Positions 34,449 through 43,764 of a DNA stretch of 64,000 nt are shown here, piece after piece. Source of the DNA: Brevundimonas sp. (lineage in GTDB: Bacteria; Pseudomonadota; Alphaproteobacteria; Caulobacterales; Caulobacteraceae); the NCBI GenBank assembly GCA_003248965.1, contig QFQU01000004.1, positions 1-64,000 on the forward strand. The letters are read 5' to 3'. The notes under the pieces are model-generated. The model was not told where the DNA came from, searched no databases, and was given only the letters and a program-made list of their open reading frames with translations. Numbering within the stretch: position 1 is the stretch's first letter; each line of letters starts with the position of its first letter. Position numbers and translations under genes: made by a program.

Positions 34449-35267
34449 TCAGGCAGCCAGCTTCATCCGCTCGCGCTCGCGCTTCACCACTTCCTTGGCC
34501 AGGCGCAGATAGGCCTGGCTGCCCGCGCATTTCAGGTCGTAGATAAGAGCCGGCTTGCCGAAGGACGGCGCTTCGGCCACCCTCACGTTACGGGGAATGA
34601 CGCTGTCATAGACCTTGTCGCCGAAATGGGCGCGCACATCGTTCGCCACCTGACCCGACAGGGCGCTGCGGCGGTCGTACATGGTCAGGATCAGACCTTG
34701 AATCTCCAGCGCCGGGTTCAGGCTGTGTTTCACCATATCGATGGTCCGCATCAGCTGGCTCAGGCCTTCCAGGGCGAAGAACTCGCACTGCAGCGGCACC
34801 AGCACCGCATCGGCCGCCGCCATGGCGTTCAGGGTCAGGAGGTTCAGCGACGGCGGACAGTCGATCAGCACATAGTCATACGCGGTAGGGCCGTCGTCAT
34901 GGGCCCGCAGGGCGTCACGCAGACGATAGGACCGTCGATCCGCCTGACTCAGCTCGATCTCCACCCCTGACATGTCGGCGTCGGCCGGCACGATCCAGAG
35001 GCCCGGCACCGTTGTCTGCACCGCAGCATCGTCGATGGAGCGTTGATCCACCACCACGTCATAGATGGTGACACGCCGTGTTTCACGTGGAACACCCAGG
35101 CCCGTGGATGCATTGCCCTGGGGGTCCATGTCCACGATCAGAACCTTCTCGCCGATGGCGGCCAGGGCGGTGCCCAGGTTGATGGCGGTCGTGGTCTTGC
35201 CCACTCCGCCCTTCTGATTGGACACGGCAAGCACGCGAGCGGGCTTTTTAGCGCGTTGTGCGGACAC
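34449..35267 (-). CDS. parA: Chromosome-partitioning ATPase ParA
   Basis: 272 residues from a GTG start at 35267, which has GGAG eight bases upstream and gives the normal family N-terminus; the frame extends to an ATG at 35333 deep inside rsmG. The deviant Walker A KGGVGKTTT is at 19-27, DMDPQGNAS follows, then DCPPSLNLLTLNA. ParA forms the nucleoid-bound gradient that moves ParB-parS. The gene starts inside the 3' end of rsmG (20-base overlap) and contains a near-perfect parS site at 35079-35094. Confidence 0.95.
   Translation of the reverse strand: MSAQRAKKPARVLAVSNQKGGVGKTTTAINLGTALAAIGEKVLIVDMDPQGNASTGLGVPRETRRVTIYDVVVDQRSIDDAAVQTTVPGLWIVPADADMSGVEIELSQADRRSYRLRDALRAHDDGPTAYDYVLIDCPPSLNLLTLNAMAAADAVLVPLQCEFFALEGLSQLMRTIDMVKHSLNPALEIQGLILTMYDRRSALSGQVANDVRAHFGDKVYDSVIPRNVRVAEAPSFGKPALIYDLKCAGSQAYLRLAKEVVKRERERMKLAA
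35079..35094. promoter_or_regulatory. parS: Near-perfect parS site inside parA
   Basis: TGTTTCACGTGGAACA, one base different from the 16-bp consensus TGTTTCACGTGAAACA. Confidence 0.75.
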
Positions 35268-35880
35268 GGCGAAGGCTCCGGATGGATACGATGCGGCCGC
35301 GCGGGTCGCTTTGCGACGGGGCCAGTTCAGCATCGAAATGCCAGGATTTCCGGGCTTCGATCAACTCGGATTCGGCCTTCTCGCCCTTCAGAAACAGACC
35401 TTGTGCACCCCTTTCAAAGTAGGGCTGTGCATAACCCAGCAGCCGCTCCATCGGCGCCACAGCCCGCGCGGTGACGATGTCGCATGTCACGCTCTGCGCC
35501 TCGGCGCGGCCGTTCAGAACGGTGGCCGGAAGATCGAGCGCGTCGACGATCTCCTGAAGGAAACGGCACCGTTTGCCCAGGCTGTCGATCAGCCAGACAT
35601 GCGCCCCCTCCCGCCCCTTCAAAAGGATGGTCAGTATAACGCCCGGAAACCCCGCCCCAGCCCCCAGGTCGGCCCAGGTCAGCGCGCCTGGCGCAAAGTT
35701 CAGCAGCTGGGCGCTGTCCCAGGCGTGGCGGTTCCAGAAGTCGGGCAGACTGTCCGGCCCGACCAGGTTCATCACCGCATTCGCCTCCGTCAGCCGCTCC
35801 CGGAACGCCTCCAGGTCGGCCAACTGCTGGTCGTCGGCGCCCGTCTTCACCTGGAAGGCGGCCTTCTCGGTCTCCAGCAT
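35248..35880 (-). CDS. rsmG: 16S rRNA (guanine527-N7)-methyltransferase
   Basis: 210 residues, SAM-binding motif DLGAGAGFPGVILTI near 90, then VWLIDSLGKRCRFLQEIV and ARAVAPMERLLGYAQPY. RsmG methylates G527 of 16S rRNA; loss gives streptomycin resistance in studied bacteria. Its start overlaps the mnmG stop (TGATG) and its end overlaps parA, so mnmG-rsmG-parA-parB form one unit as in Caulobacter. Confidence 0.95.
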   Translation of the reverse strand: MLETEKAAFQVKTGADDQQLADLEAFRERLTEANAVMNLVGPDSLPDFWNRHAWDSAQLLNFAPGALTWADLGAGAGFPGVILTILLKGREGAHVWLIDSLGKRCRFLQEIVDALDLPATVLNGRAEAQSVTCDIVTARAVAPMERLLGYAQPYFERGAQGLFLKGEKAESELIEARKSWHFDAELAPSQSDPRGRIVSIRSLRRVRTTR

Positions 35881-37760
35881 CAGGCGGCCGCCACGGCGCG
35901 CGGGGTCCGTTTCACATGGGCCAGAAGCGCGGTCAGGGCGCCAGGCGTCATGCCCTCGATCCGGCCGGCCTGGCCCAAGGTGCGCGGCTGGACGCGGATG
36001 AGCTTCTCCCGGACCTCGTTCGACAGGCCCCCGATCACGGCGTAGTCGAGGTCGACCGGCAGCAGAAGCCCCTCCTCCGTCCGCAACGCCTCGGCCTCCA
36101 CGGCCTGACGATCCAGATAGTTGGCGTAGCCGGCGTCGATCTCGATCTGCTCTCGGATGTCGGCGGCCCAGTCGGCGATGGCCGGATGGGCGGTCAGGAA
36201 CCGATCCAAAGCTACGCCTGGGAAGGCCAGAAGCTCGCGCATCGAGCGACGGCGTCCGTCGGCGTTGACCGCAATGCCCAGGGCGTTGGCTTCGTTGGGC
36301 GTAAACAGGGTTTCACGTGAAACACGGTTGGCCTCCGCCAACTGCTCAGCCTTGGTCTCGAACCGCGCCTGCCGCTCCGGCCCCACGATCCCGAGTTCGA
36401 TCCCCAGCGGCGTCAGGCGCTGATCGGCGTTGTCCGCCCTCAGCGTCAGTCGATATTCGGCGCGACTGGTGAACATGCGGTAGGGCTCGGTCACGCCGCG
36501 CGTCACCAGATCGTCGATCATCACGCCGATATAGGCCTGGTCCCGACCCAGGACGACCGCATCCTGGCCCGCCGCCGCGCGCGCCGCATTCAGCCCGGCC
36601 ATCAGGCCCTGGGCCGCCGCCTCCTCATAGCCGGTGGTGCCGTTGATCTGACCGGCCAGATAGAGGCCGGGCCGTTTCTTGACCTCCAGCGCCGGGCTCA
36701 GCTCGCGCGGATCGACATAGTCGTATTCGATGGCGTAGCCGTAGCGGAACAGCTCCACGGCCTCCAGGCCGGGGATGGTCCGCAGAAAGGCCAGCTGCGT
36801 CGCCTCCCCCACCGAGGTCGAGATGCCATTCGGATAGACGGTCGGATCGTCCAACCCCTCCGGCTCCAGGAAGATCTGGTGGCTGGTCTTGTCGGCGAAC
36901 CGCACCACCTTGTCCTCGATCGAGGGGCAGTAGCGCGGACCCCGACCCGACAACCGGCCGCCATAGACGGCGCTCTCGCCCAGGTTCTCGGCGATGATCC
37001 GGTGCGTCTCCTCGGTCGTGTGGGTCACGCCACAGGCGATCTGCGGAACGGTGATCCGGTCGGTCAGGAAGGAGAAGGCGGACGGCGTCTCGTCCGCCTG
37101 TTGCATCTCCAGCCGATCCCAGGCGATGGTTCGGCCATCCAGGCGGGCAGGCGTGCCGGTCTTCAGTCGACCCATGGCCAGATCGGCCGCGTGCAGATCG
37201 GCCGCCAGGCCGGTGGACGGCGCCTCGCCGTGGCGGCCGGCCGGAATGCGCTCGTCCCCCCGATGGATGACGCCGTTTAGAAAGGTGCCGGTCGTCAGGA
37301 CGACGGCCCCGGCGCGGATCGTCTCCCCCGCCCCGGTCGTGACCCCCACCACCCGGTCGCCGTCCAGCACCAGACCCTCGGCCGTCCCGGCCATCAAGGT
37401 CAGGTTCGGCGTCCGCGCCAGTTCGGCCTGCATGGCCTCACGGTACAGGCGGCGGTCGATCTGGCTGCGCGGGCCGCGCACGGCGGCGCCCTTGGAGCGG
37501 TTGAGCAGGCGGAATTGAATGCCGGATACGTCGGCCAGCCGCCCCATGATCCCGTCCAGGGCGTCGATCTCGCGCACCAGATGTCCCTTCCCCAGACCGC
37601 CGATGGCCGGGTTGCAGCTCATCTCGCCGATGGTTTCCAGCTTCTGGGTCAGCAGGACCGTGCGAGCGCCGGCGCGCGCCGAGGCAGCGGCGGCTTCACA
37701 ACCGGCATGGCCGCCGCCGATGACCACGACGTCGAACGAAAGATCTTTGGAGAAAGACAT
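35880..37760 (-). CDS. mnmG: tRNA uridine 5-carboxymethylaminomethyl modification enzyme MnmG
   Basis: 626 residues. FAD-binding [13 protein letters not shown] at about 11-23, [26 protein letters not shown] in the next block, later [29 protein letters not shown] and the C-terminal helical tRNA-binding domain ([15 protein letters not shown]). With MnmE it installs the cmnm5 group on wobble U34. A perfect parS lies within the gene at 36309-36324, and another between it and mnmE. Confidence 0.97.
   Translation of the reverse strand: MSFSKDLSFDVVVIGGGHAGCEAAAASARAGARTVLLTQKLETIGEMSCNPAIGGLGKGHLVREIDALDGIMGRLADVSGIQFRLLNRSKGAAVRGPRSQIDRRLYREAMQAELARTPNLTLMAGTAEGLVLDGDRVVGVTTGAGETIRAGAVVLTTGTFLNGVIHRGDERIPAGRHGEAPSTGLAADLHAADLAMGRLKTGTPARLDGRTIAWDRLEMQQADETPSAFSFLTDRITVPQIACGVTHTTEETHRIIAENLGESAVYGGRLSGRGPRYCPSIEDKVVRFADKTSHQIFLEPEGLDDPTVYPNGISTSVGEATQLAFLRTIPGLEAVELFRYGYAIEYDYVDPRELSPALEVKKRPGLYLAGQINGTTGYEEAAAQGLMAGLNAARAAAGQDAVVLGRDQAYIGVMIDDLVTRGVTEPYRMFTSRAEYRLTLRADNADQRLTPLGIELGIVGPERQARFETKAEQLAEANRVSRETLFTPNEANALGIAVNADGRRRSMRELLAFPGVALDRFLTAHPAIADWAADIREQIEIDAGYANYLDRQAVEAEALRTEEGLLLPVDLDYAVIGGLSNEVREKLIRVQPRTLGQAGRIEGMTPGALTALLAHVKRTPRAVAAA
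36309..36324. promoter_or_regulatory. parS: parS site inside mnmG
   Basis: GGTTTCACGTGAAACA; the 14-bp palindromic core GTTTCACGTGAAAC is exact (36310-36323). Confidence 0.9.
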
Positions 37761-37830
37761 CCCCGCCCCTTAGTCCAGATCGGGTCGTTTCGCCAGCTTG
37801 GGCGGCGAAAGAACGCCGGTCTCACTTTGG

Positions 37831-37846
37831 TGTTTCACGTGAAACG
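37831..37846. promoter_or_regulatory. parS: parS site between mnmG and mnmE
   Basis: TGTTTCACGTGAAACG; exact 14-bp core, in the 92-base spacer between the two tRNA-modification genes. Confidence 0.92.
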
Positions 37847-37852
37847 GCGACC

Positions 37853-39160
37853 CTACTTGCCGATGCAGAAGGTCGAAAAGACCTGACCGAGAATATCCTC
37901 GACGCCAATGGCGCCTGTGACGCGCGACAGCGCTTCGGCCGCGCGGCGCAGGTCTTCGCCCGCCATTTCCGGCGCGAGGTCCAGCGCCGCCCGCGCCGCC
38001 TGCACCGCCCTCAGAGCTTCGGTCAGGCGCAGGCGGTGACGCTCGCGCGTGACGGCGGGAAAGTCCGCGCCCGATAGATCGCGCGCCAGTCTGGCCGCGA
38101 TCCAGTCATGCAGCGGCGCCAGACCCTCGCCCGTGCGACTGCTGACCGACAGGCTTTCGAAGCCGCCATCGACCGCGACTGCGCCCAGATCCGCCTTGTT
38201 GCACACCACCAGGTCGCCGGGCCGGGCGTAATCCGCGGCGACGCCGTCGGGATCGCCCGGGGCCCGAACCCACAGGCGCAGGTCGGCCTGCTCCGCGCGA
38301 AGCCGGGCGCGGCGCACCCCCTCGGCCTCCACCGGGTCGTCGCTGTCGCGCAAGCCCGCCGTATCCGACAAGGTCACGGCATAGCCGCCTATGGTCAGGG
38401 CGGCGTCCAGCACGTCGCGCGTCGTGCCGGCGATGGGGGTGACGATGGCCGCCTCGCGCGCCACCAGGGCGTTGAACAACGACGACTTGCCGGCGTTGGT
38501 CTCTCCGATCAGGACGATGCGATAGCCGTCGCGGACCCGTTCGCCGCGCCGGCCGGTCTCCACCGCTTGGGCCAGCTCCTCGGCTAGCTGGTCCAGCACC
38601 GGCCCGGCGGTGCGGGCCAGATTGTCCGGCACCTCTTCGTCGGGAAAATCGATCTCGGCCTCGACCAGGGCCAGGGCGTGCAACAGGTCGCGACGGAAGC
38701 CGGCGTAGGTCTCGCTGAGACGGCCGTCTAGCTGGCCTAGGGCCTGTCGGGCCTGGGCGGTGGTTTCGGCGTCGATCAGGTCGGCCACCGCCTCGGCCTG
38801 GGCCAGATCCATCCGTCCGTTCTGGAAGGCGCGGCGTGTGAACTCCCCGGGTTCGGCGGGCCGGACGCCCAGAGCGATCAAGGCGCGATTGGTCGCCTCC
38901 ACCACCGCCCGCCCGCCATGCAGGTGAAGCTCGGCGGCGTCTTCTCCGGTATAGCTGTTGGGCGCGATGAACCGCATGACCAGGGCCTGATCGATGACCG
39001 CGCCATCATGGGTCAGATCGCGCACGGCAGCCAGACGCGGCTTCAATCGCGTGGCGCCCAGGGCCGCCAGAGTCGGCTCCACGGCGGGGCCGGACAGACG
39101 GATGACCGCGATGGCGCCCCGACCGGGTGGGGTGGCGATGGCGAAGATGGTGTCGGTCAT
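37853..39160 (-). CDS. mnmE: tRNA modification GTPase MnmE
   Basis: 435 residues from the ATG at 39160 (MTDTIFAIATPPGRGAIAVIRLSGP), which gives the standard N-terminus. The formyl-THF-binding N domain, a helical domain and an inserted G domain (GETNAGKSSLFNAL, DTAGLRDSDDPVE, NKADL) are in order. The invariant C-terminal CIGK (432-435) is intact. It partners MnmG. The previously used name is trmE/thdF. Confidence 0.97.
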   Translation of the reverse strand: MTDTIFAIATPPGRGAIAVIRLSGPAVEPTLAALGATRLKPRLAAVRDLTHDGAVIDQALVMRFIAPNSYTGEDAAELHLHGGRAVVEATNRALIALGVRPAEPGEFTRRAFQNGRMDLAQAEAVADLIDAETTAQARQALGQLDGRLSETYAGFRRDLLHALALVEAEIDFPDEEVPDNLARTAGPVLDQLAEELAQAVETGRRGERVRDGYRIVLIGETNAGKSSLFNALVAREAAIVTPIAGTTRDVLDAALTIGGYAVTLSDTAGLRDSDDPVEAEGVRRARLRAEQADLRLWVRAPGDPDGVAADYARPGDLVVCNKADLGAVAVDGGFESLSVSSRTGEGLAPLHDWIAARLARDLSGADFPAVTRERHRLRLTEALRAVQAARAALDLAPEMAGEDLRRAAEALSRVTGAIGVEDILGQVFSTFCIGK

Positions 39161-39206
39161 GATGGGCGACCCGCCTCCCCGCAAAACCGGCGAGGACCCG
39201 CGGGGT

Positions 39207-39431
39207 TCACTTGACTGCAGCTTCCATCAGACGTCGGAACTGATCCTGGGCCTGGAGGCCGAAGCTGGTCCAGGTCTTCATCAACTCCTCGGGCTGCATC
39301 GCCGCGACATTGGCCTGCATTCGCTTCTGTATCTCGGCCACCATCGCCTCGTTCAGCGGGGCGACGTCGGGCAGACCCAGAAAGGCGCGCGCCTCCGCCG
39401 GGGTGCAATCGACTTCGACATTGATCTTCAT
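39207..39431 (-). CDS. DUF6489 small protein
   Basis: 74 residues: MKINVEVDCTPAEARAFLGLPD, then a helix EAMVAEIQKRMQANVAAM and FGLQAQDQFRRLMEAA. It matches small alphaproteobacterial proteins with a start like PHB-granule phasin-related helices (DUF6489). The same position between mnmE and rho is seen in Caulobacterales. No function is known. A parS site lies just upstream. Confidence 0.75.
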   Translation of the reverse strand: MKINVEVDCTPAEARAFLGLPDVAPLNEAMVAEIQKRMQANVAAMQPEELMKTWTSFGLQAQDQFRRLMEAAVK

Positions 39432-39443
39432 CGGTCTCAGCTC

Positions 39444-39459
39444 CGTTTCACGTGAAACA
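39444..39459. promoter_or_regulatory. parS: parS site between the DUF6489 gene and rho
   Basis: CGTTTCACGTGAAACA; exact 14-bp core in a short intergenic space. Confidence 0.92.
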
Positions 39460-39483
39460 GAACGCCCGGCGGCGCAGGCCGTC

Positions 39484-40911
39484 TCAGGTGTTCATCGACT
39501 GGAAGAAATCTGCGTTGTTCTTGGATTGACGCAGTTTGTCGAGCAGGAACTCGATCGCGTCCTGCGGACCCATGGGGTTCAGAATGCGGCGCAGGACATA
39601 GGTCTTGGCCAGCTGATCCTTGGGCGTGATCAGGTCCTCCTTGCGGGTGCCGGACTTCAGTACGTCGATGGCGGGGAAGATGCGCTTGTCGGCGACCTTG
39701 CGGTCCAGCACGATTTCCGAGTTGCCGGTGCCCTTGAACTCTTCGAAAATCACCTCGTCCATGCGGCTGCCGGTGTCGATCAGGGCCGTGGCGATGATGG
39801 TCAGAGAGCCGCCCTGCTCCACATTGCGCGCGGCGCCGAAGAAACGCTTGGGCCGCTGCAGGGCGTTGGCGTCGACGCCGCCGGTCAGCACCTTGCCCGA
39901 CGACGGGACAGTGGCGTTGTAGGCGCGACCCAGGCGGGTGATGGAGTCCAGCAGGATCACCACATCCTTCTTGTGCTCGACCAGACGCTTGGCCTTTTCG
40001 ATCACCATTTCTGCGACGGCGACGTGGCGGGTGGCGGGCTCGTCGAAGGTCGAGGCGACGACCTCGCCCTTCACCGTGCGCTGCATGTCGGTGACTTCTT
40101 CGGGGCGTTCGTCGATCAGGAGGACAATCAGGAAGACCTCAGGGTGGTTCTTCTCGATCGACTTGGCGATGTTCTGCAGCATCACCGTCTTGCCGACGCG
40201 CGGCGGCGCCACGATCAGGCAGCGCTGGCCCTTGCCCAGAGGGGCGACGATGTCGATGACCCGGCCCGAACGATCCTTCAGGGTGGGGTCCTGGATTTCC
40301 ATGTGCAGCCGCTCTTCGGGATAGAGGGGCGTCAGGTTGTCGAACAGGACCTTGGTCTTGACCAGTTCCGGGTCTTCCAGATTGATCGTGTCGACCTTCA
40401 GCAGAGCGAAGTAGCGCTCGCCCTCGCGCGGGCCGCGCACGGCGCCGTGGACCGTATCGCCCGAACGCAGGCCGAAGCGGCGGATCTGCGAGGGCGAGAC
40501 ATAGATATCGTCCGGACCCGGAAGATAGTTGGCGTCCGGGCTGCGCAGGAAGCCGAAGCCGTCGGGCAAGATTTCCAGCACGCCGTCGGCGATGATCTCG
40601 ACTTCCTCGTCCGACAGGGCCTTCAGGATGGCGAACAGCAGATCCTGTTTACGCAGGTTCGAGGCGTTCTCGACCTCCAGCTGTTCGGCGAAGGCGACCA
40701 GGTCGGCCGGCGTCTTCTCGTTCAGTTCAGCCAGGGTGATGCGGCCGTTGGCGACGATGGGTTCGCCGTCCTCCTCGTCCTCGGCCGTGGTGTCCACGCC
40801 GGAATCGGCGCCGGCGGCCTCGCCCGGCGCATGGATGGCGCCGTGATGTTCGGCGGGTTCGAAGGCTTCGACCTCGGGGGAATCGGGGTCAGTGTCGCGG
40901 ACGTCGGTCAT
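39484..40911 (-). CDS. rho: Transcription termination factor Rho
   Basis: 475 residues from the ATG at 40911. The first about 55 residues are an acidic, Glu/Asp/Ala-rich extension not found in E. coli Rho. Then come the Rho N-domain ([21 protein letters not shown]), the cold-shock-like RNA-binding domain ([35 protein letters not shown]), Walker A in [11 protein letters not shown], Walker B-type [16 protein letters not shown] and the R-loop region. The 221-base GC-rich region between hemJ and rho should hold its promoter and a leader; autoregulation is common for rho. Confidence 0.97.
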   Translation of the reverse strand: MTDVRDTDPDSPEVEAFEPAEHHGAIHAPGEAAGADSGVDTTAEDEEDGEPIVANGRITLAELNEKTPADLVAFAEQLEVENASNLRKQDLLFAILKALSDEEVEIIADGVLEILPDGFGFLRSPDANYLPGPDDIYVSPSQIRRFGLRSGDTVHGAVRGPREGERYFALLKVDTINLEDPELVKTKVLFDNLTPLYPEERLHMEIQDPTLKDRSGRVIDIVAPLGKGQRCLIVAPPRVGKTVMLQNIAKSIEKNHPEVFLIVLLIDERPEEVTDMQRTVKGEVVASTFDEPATRHVAVAEMVIEKAKRLVEHKKDVVILLDSITRLGRAYNATVPSSGKVLTGGVDANALQRPKRFFGAARNVEQGGSLTIIATALIDTGSRMDEVIFEEFKGTGNSEIVLDRKVADKRIFPAIDVLKSGTRKEDLITPKDQLAKTYVLRRILNPMGPQDAIEFLLDKLRQSKNNADFFQSMNT

Positions 40912-41132
40912 GATGCAGGCTCGCGGGCGCGCACCGGCACGGTGCGGCGTCGGGTCTCGGGATGTCTGGCCCAGGGGCCGGAAGGGAGGGCGCGACGGGC
41001 TCCCGCCGGTCAAGGCCTGCGGGCGTCGCGAAAAGAGTGGGACCGCCAGCCGGGCCGAACGGTTCACCGCCAGCGAAACCACAGGCGGCCGGACAGGTCA
41101 AGCGGCGCCGGAACGGACCCGGCGGAGGACGA

Positions 41133-41600
41133 TCAACGGAAGGTCCATTCCGTCGTCACCGACAGGACCATGACGATGGCGAGAAGGAACGGAATCTCGT
41201 TGGTCATGCGCCAGAACTTACCGGAGTATTTCGACGTGCCGGCGGCGATCTTCCTGCGCTGACCCGCCAGGAAGCCGTGCCAGCCGCTGAGCAGGAAGAC
41301 GCCGATCAATTTGGTGATCATCCACGGCTCGGCCAGGAAGCTCCAGCCGCGCGCGGCGACATCCAGATGGATCAGCCACAGGCCGAAGACGAAGGTCAGG
41401 ACCATCGCCGGATTGATGATGATGCGCAGCAGACGCGTCTGCCATGTGCGCAGCAGGCCCTGCATCTCGCTGCGCAGCGGCTCGGGTTTGGCGTTCTGCT
41501 CGGCGTCGTAGGCGAACAGACGCGGCAGGAACAGCATGCCCGCCATCCAGGCGATGACGGCCAGAATGTGCAGGCCCCGCGCGAGATCGTAGGTGTTCAT
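41133..41600 (-). CDS. hemJ: Protoporphyrinogen oxidase HemJ
   Basis: 155 residues with about four membrane spans. MNTYDLARGLHILAVIAWMAGMLFLPRLFAYD holds His11, the proposed haem ligand, and LIGVFLLSGWHGFLAGQRRKIAAG the conserved second half. HemJ oxidises protoporphyrinogen IX to protoporphyrin IX in the inner membrane. The start overlaps the hemH stop (ATGA), so hemE-hemH-hemJ is an operon of the last haem steps. Confidence 0.93.
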   Translation of the reverse strand: MNTYDLARGLHILAVIAWMAGMLFLPRLFAYDAEQNAKPEPLRSEMQGLLRTWQTRLLRIIINPAMVLTFVFGLWLIHLDVAARGWSFLAEPWMITKLIGVFLLSGWHGFLAGQRRKIAAGTSKYSGKFWRMTNEIPFLLAIVMVLSVTTEWTFR

Positions 41601-42697
41601 GCCGCGTGTTTTCCATTGCGGTGAGGACAGGCCTTCCAGTCGGCCTTGCAACCAGGTCCGAAGGGCGCGACGCCGGTGCGGCCCAGGGCGGCGACGGCGG
41701 CGTCGGCCAGGGTCTCGATGAAGGGCGTCTGGACCCCGGCGGTGGGGACCCGAAAATAGGGGCTGGCCCCTTTTTCCAGGGCCAGTTCGGCATAGTCGAC
41801 ATCCAGTTCGACCAGGGTCTCGATATGTTCGGAGACGAAGGCGATGGGAACGACCACCACGCCCTTGCCGTCGACCCCGGCCTGTTCCACGGCCTCGGGC
41901 GTCGCGGGACCCAGCCATTTCATCGGGCCGACGCGGCTCTGATAGCAGATGGCGTGGTCGATGGGACCGCGACGCGCCTGGACGGCGGCGACCACGGCGG
42001 CGACGGTCGTCTCCACCTGCTCCTGGTACGGATCGCCCTTGGCCGTCACCAGGCGCTCCGGAATGCCGTGGGCGGAGAAGAGGACGCGCACCGGCCGGTC
42101 GCCCGCCTGGTCCAGCCGGTCGCAGACGGCGTCGGCCTGAACCTCGATCCAGCCGGGCGCGGTGGGCCAGCAGCAGACGGTGCGGCTGACGCCAGAGCCC
42201 GCATAGACGGCGTTCCACAGCTTCAGCGACGATTGGGTCGTGGTGGTCGAATACTGCGGATAGAGCGGCAGCAGCACCACCTCGTCCGGGCCGAAGACGG
42301 CGACATCGGCGGCCGTCTCCTCGGTCAGCGGGCGCCAATAGCGCATGGCGATGAAGACCCGCACCTCGTCGTCCGTCAGTCGGGCGTTCAACCGCGCCTC
42401 CAGCGCCTCGGCCTGACGCCGCGTCTCGGGCAACAGGGGCGAGCCGCCGCCCATCCGGCGATAGTTGGCCTGGGCCGAAGCCTCGCGCCGGCGGGATATC
42501 AGACGCGCCAACGGCGTGCGGGCGAAATCAGGCAGGCCGATGATGGCCGGATCGTTGAACAGGTTGAACAGGAACGGCTTGACCGAGGCCTGATCGTCCG
42601 GTCCGCCCAGATTGAACAGGACCACGGCGATCCGACGACCCTTCAGCCCCCGTCCGTAACCCGCTTCGACCGGCGCCTCCGACCCGGCGCCGCTCAT
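41597..42697 (-). CDS. hemH: Ferrochelatase
   Basis: 366 residues. AVVLFNLGGPD at the start, VFIAMRYWRPLTEE, LLPLYPQYSTTTTQSS, LFSAHGIPERLV (metal-site His) and YQSRVGPMKWLGP are the family blocks. It inserts Fe2+ into protoporphyrin IX at the inner face of the membrane. There is no C-terminal membrane anchor. Both ends overlap neighbours (hemE stop and hemJ start, ATGA each), indicating tight coupling. Confidence 0.96.
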   Translation of the reverse strand: MSGAGSEAPVEAGYGRGLKGRRIAVVLFNLGGPDDQASVKPFLFNLFNDPAIIGLPDFARTPLARLISRRREASAQANYRRMGGGSPLLPETRRQAEALEARLNARLTDDEVRVFIAMRYWRPLTEETAADVAVFGPDEVVLLPLYPQYSTTTTQSSLKLWNAVYAGSGVSRTVCCWPTAPGWIEVQADAVCDRLDQAGDRPVRVLFSAHGIPERLVTAKGDPYQEQVETTVAAVVAAVQARRGPIDHAICYQSRVGPMKWLGPATPEAVEQAGVDGKGVVVVPIAFVSEHIETLVELDVDYAELALEKGASPYFRVPTAGVQTPFIETLADAAVAALGRTGVAPFGPGCKADWKACPHRNGKHAA

Positions 42698-43764
42698 TGA
42701 GCGCCGATCCGTTTCAGCACCCGCTCGACGTGGTCGATGGGCACGTCGGGCAGGATGCCGTGACCAAGGTTGAAGACCCAGGGCCCCTGGCCCCAGGCCT
42801 CCATCAGCTGATCGACGCGGCGATCCAGAAGTTCGCCCCCGGCGCGCAGAAGCAAGGGGTCCAGCGCGCCCTGGATCGGCTTGATCTGCTGAACCCGTTT
42901 GCCGACCTCCAGCGGGCAGGCCGTGTCGAGCGCGACGGCGTCGACCTCAACGTCCTCGGCATACCGTTCCGCCAGCGCCGCAGAGCCGCGTGGGAAGCCG
43001 ATCAGGGGCACATCGACACCCAGTTCCCGCGTGCGCCGCACCAGCGCCTGGTGTGGCTTCAGGACCAACCGTTCGAACAGGTCGTCGGGTAGACCCTCGG
43101 CCCAACTCTCGAAGATCTTCAGCACCTGGGCACCGGCGTCGGCCTGCATCTTCAGATAGCGGGCGGTGGCCTCGACCAGAACCTCCAGCGTCTCGTCCAC
43201 CCGTTTGGGGTCGGCGTAGGCGTAGGTGCGGGCCTGGGCGCGCTCGCCCTTGCCGATGGTGCGGTGTTCGCCGTCCAGCATATAGGTGGCGACCGTCCAG
43301 GGGGCGCCGGCGAAGCCGATCAGGGTCCGCTCGGGCTCCAGGGCCGCGCGGACCAGGGACAGGGTCTCGCCTACCGCCGACAGATGGTCTCCCGCCGCGG
43401 GGGCCAGCTCGGCCATGCGCCCCGGAATCGGCATTTCGCCCAGACGCGGCCCCTCGCCCGTCTCGAACCAGACATCCTGACCCAGGGCGCGCGGGATCAG
43501 AAGAATGTCGGCGAAGACGATGGCGGCGTCGAAACCGAACCGGCGCATGGGTTGCAGCGTCGCCTCGGCGGCCATCTCGGGATTCAGGCAGAAGGCGATG
43601 AAATCCGGCGCCTCGGCGCGGAGACGACGATACTCCGGCAGGTAACGACCCGCCTGACGCATGAACCAGACGGGCGGCCGATCCAGGGTCTCCCCGGCCA
43701 AGGCCCGGATCATCCGGGGGACCGGATGGGCCGTTGAGGTCTGGATCGCGTCGAGATCGGTCAT
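42694..43764 (-). CDS. hemE: Uroporphyrinogen decarboxylase
   Basis: 356 residues. RPPVWFMRQAGRYLPEYR is the substrate-anion-binding signature near residue 30, DAAIVFADIL and FAGAPWTVATYMLDGEH follow, and FNLGHGILPDVP closes the active site. It converts uroporphyrinogen III to coproporphyrinogen III. It is the first gene of hemE-hemH-hemJ and is transcribed away from the origin, exactly as hemE flanks Caulobacter Cori. Its promoter must lie within the origin region. Confidence 0.97.
   Translation of the reverse strand: MTDLDAIQTSTAHPVPRMIRALAGETLDRPPVWFMRQAGRYLPEYRRLRAEAPDFIAFCLNPEMAAEATLQPMRRFGFDAAIVFADILLIPRALGQDVWFETGEGPRLGEMPIPGRMAELAPAAGDHLSAVGETLSLVRAALEPERTLIGFAGAPWTVATYMLDGEHRTIGKGERAQARTYAYADPKRVDETLEVLVEATARYLKMQADAGAQVLKIFESWAEGLPDDLFERLVLKPHQALVRRTRELGVDVPLIGFPRGSAALAERYAEDVEVDAVALDTACPLEVGKRVQQIKPIQGALDPLLLRAGGELLDRRVDQLMEAWGQGPWVFNLGHGILPDVPIDHVERVLKRIGAQ

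Noticed and set aside
35909..35923. Half parS (GTTTCACATGGGCC) at the end of mnmG
   Set aside because: Only one half of the palindrome matches; several changes in the other half make ParB loading unlikely.
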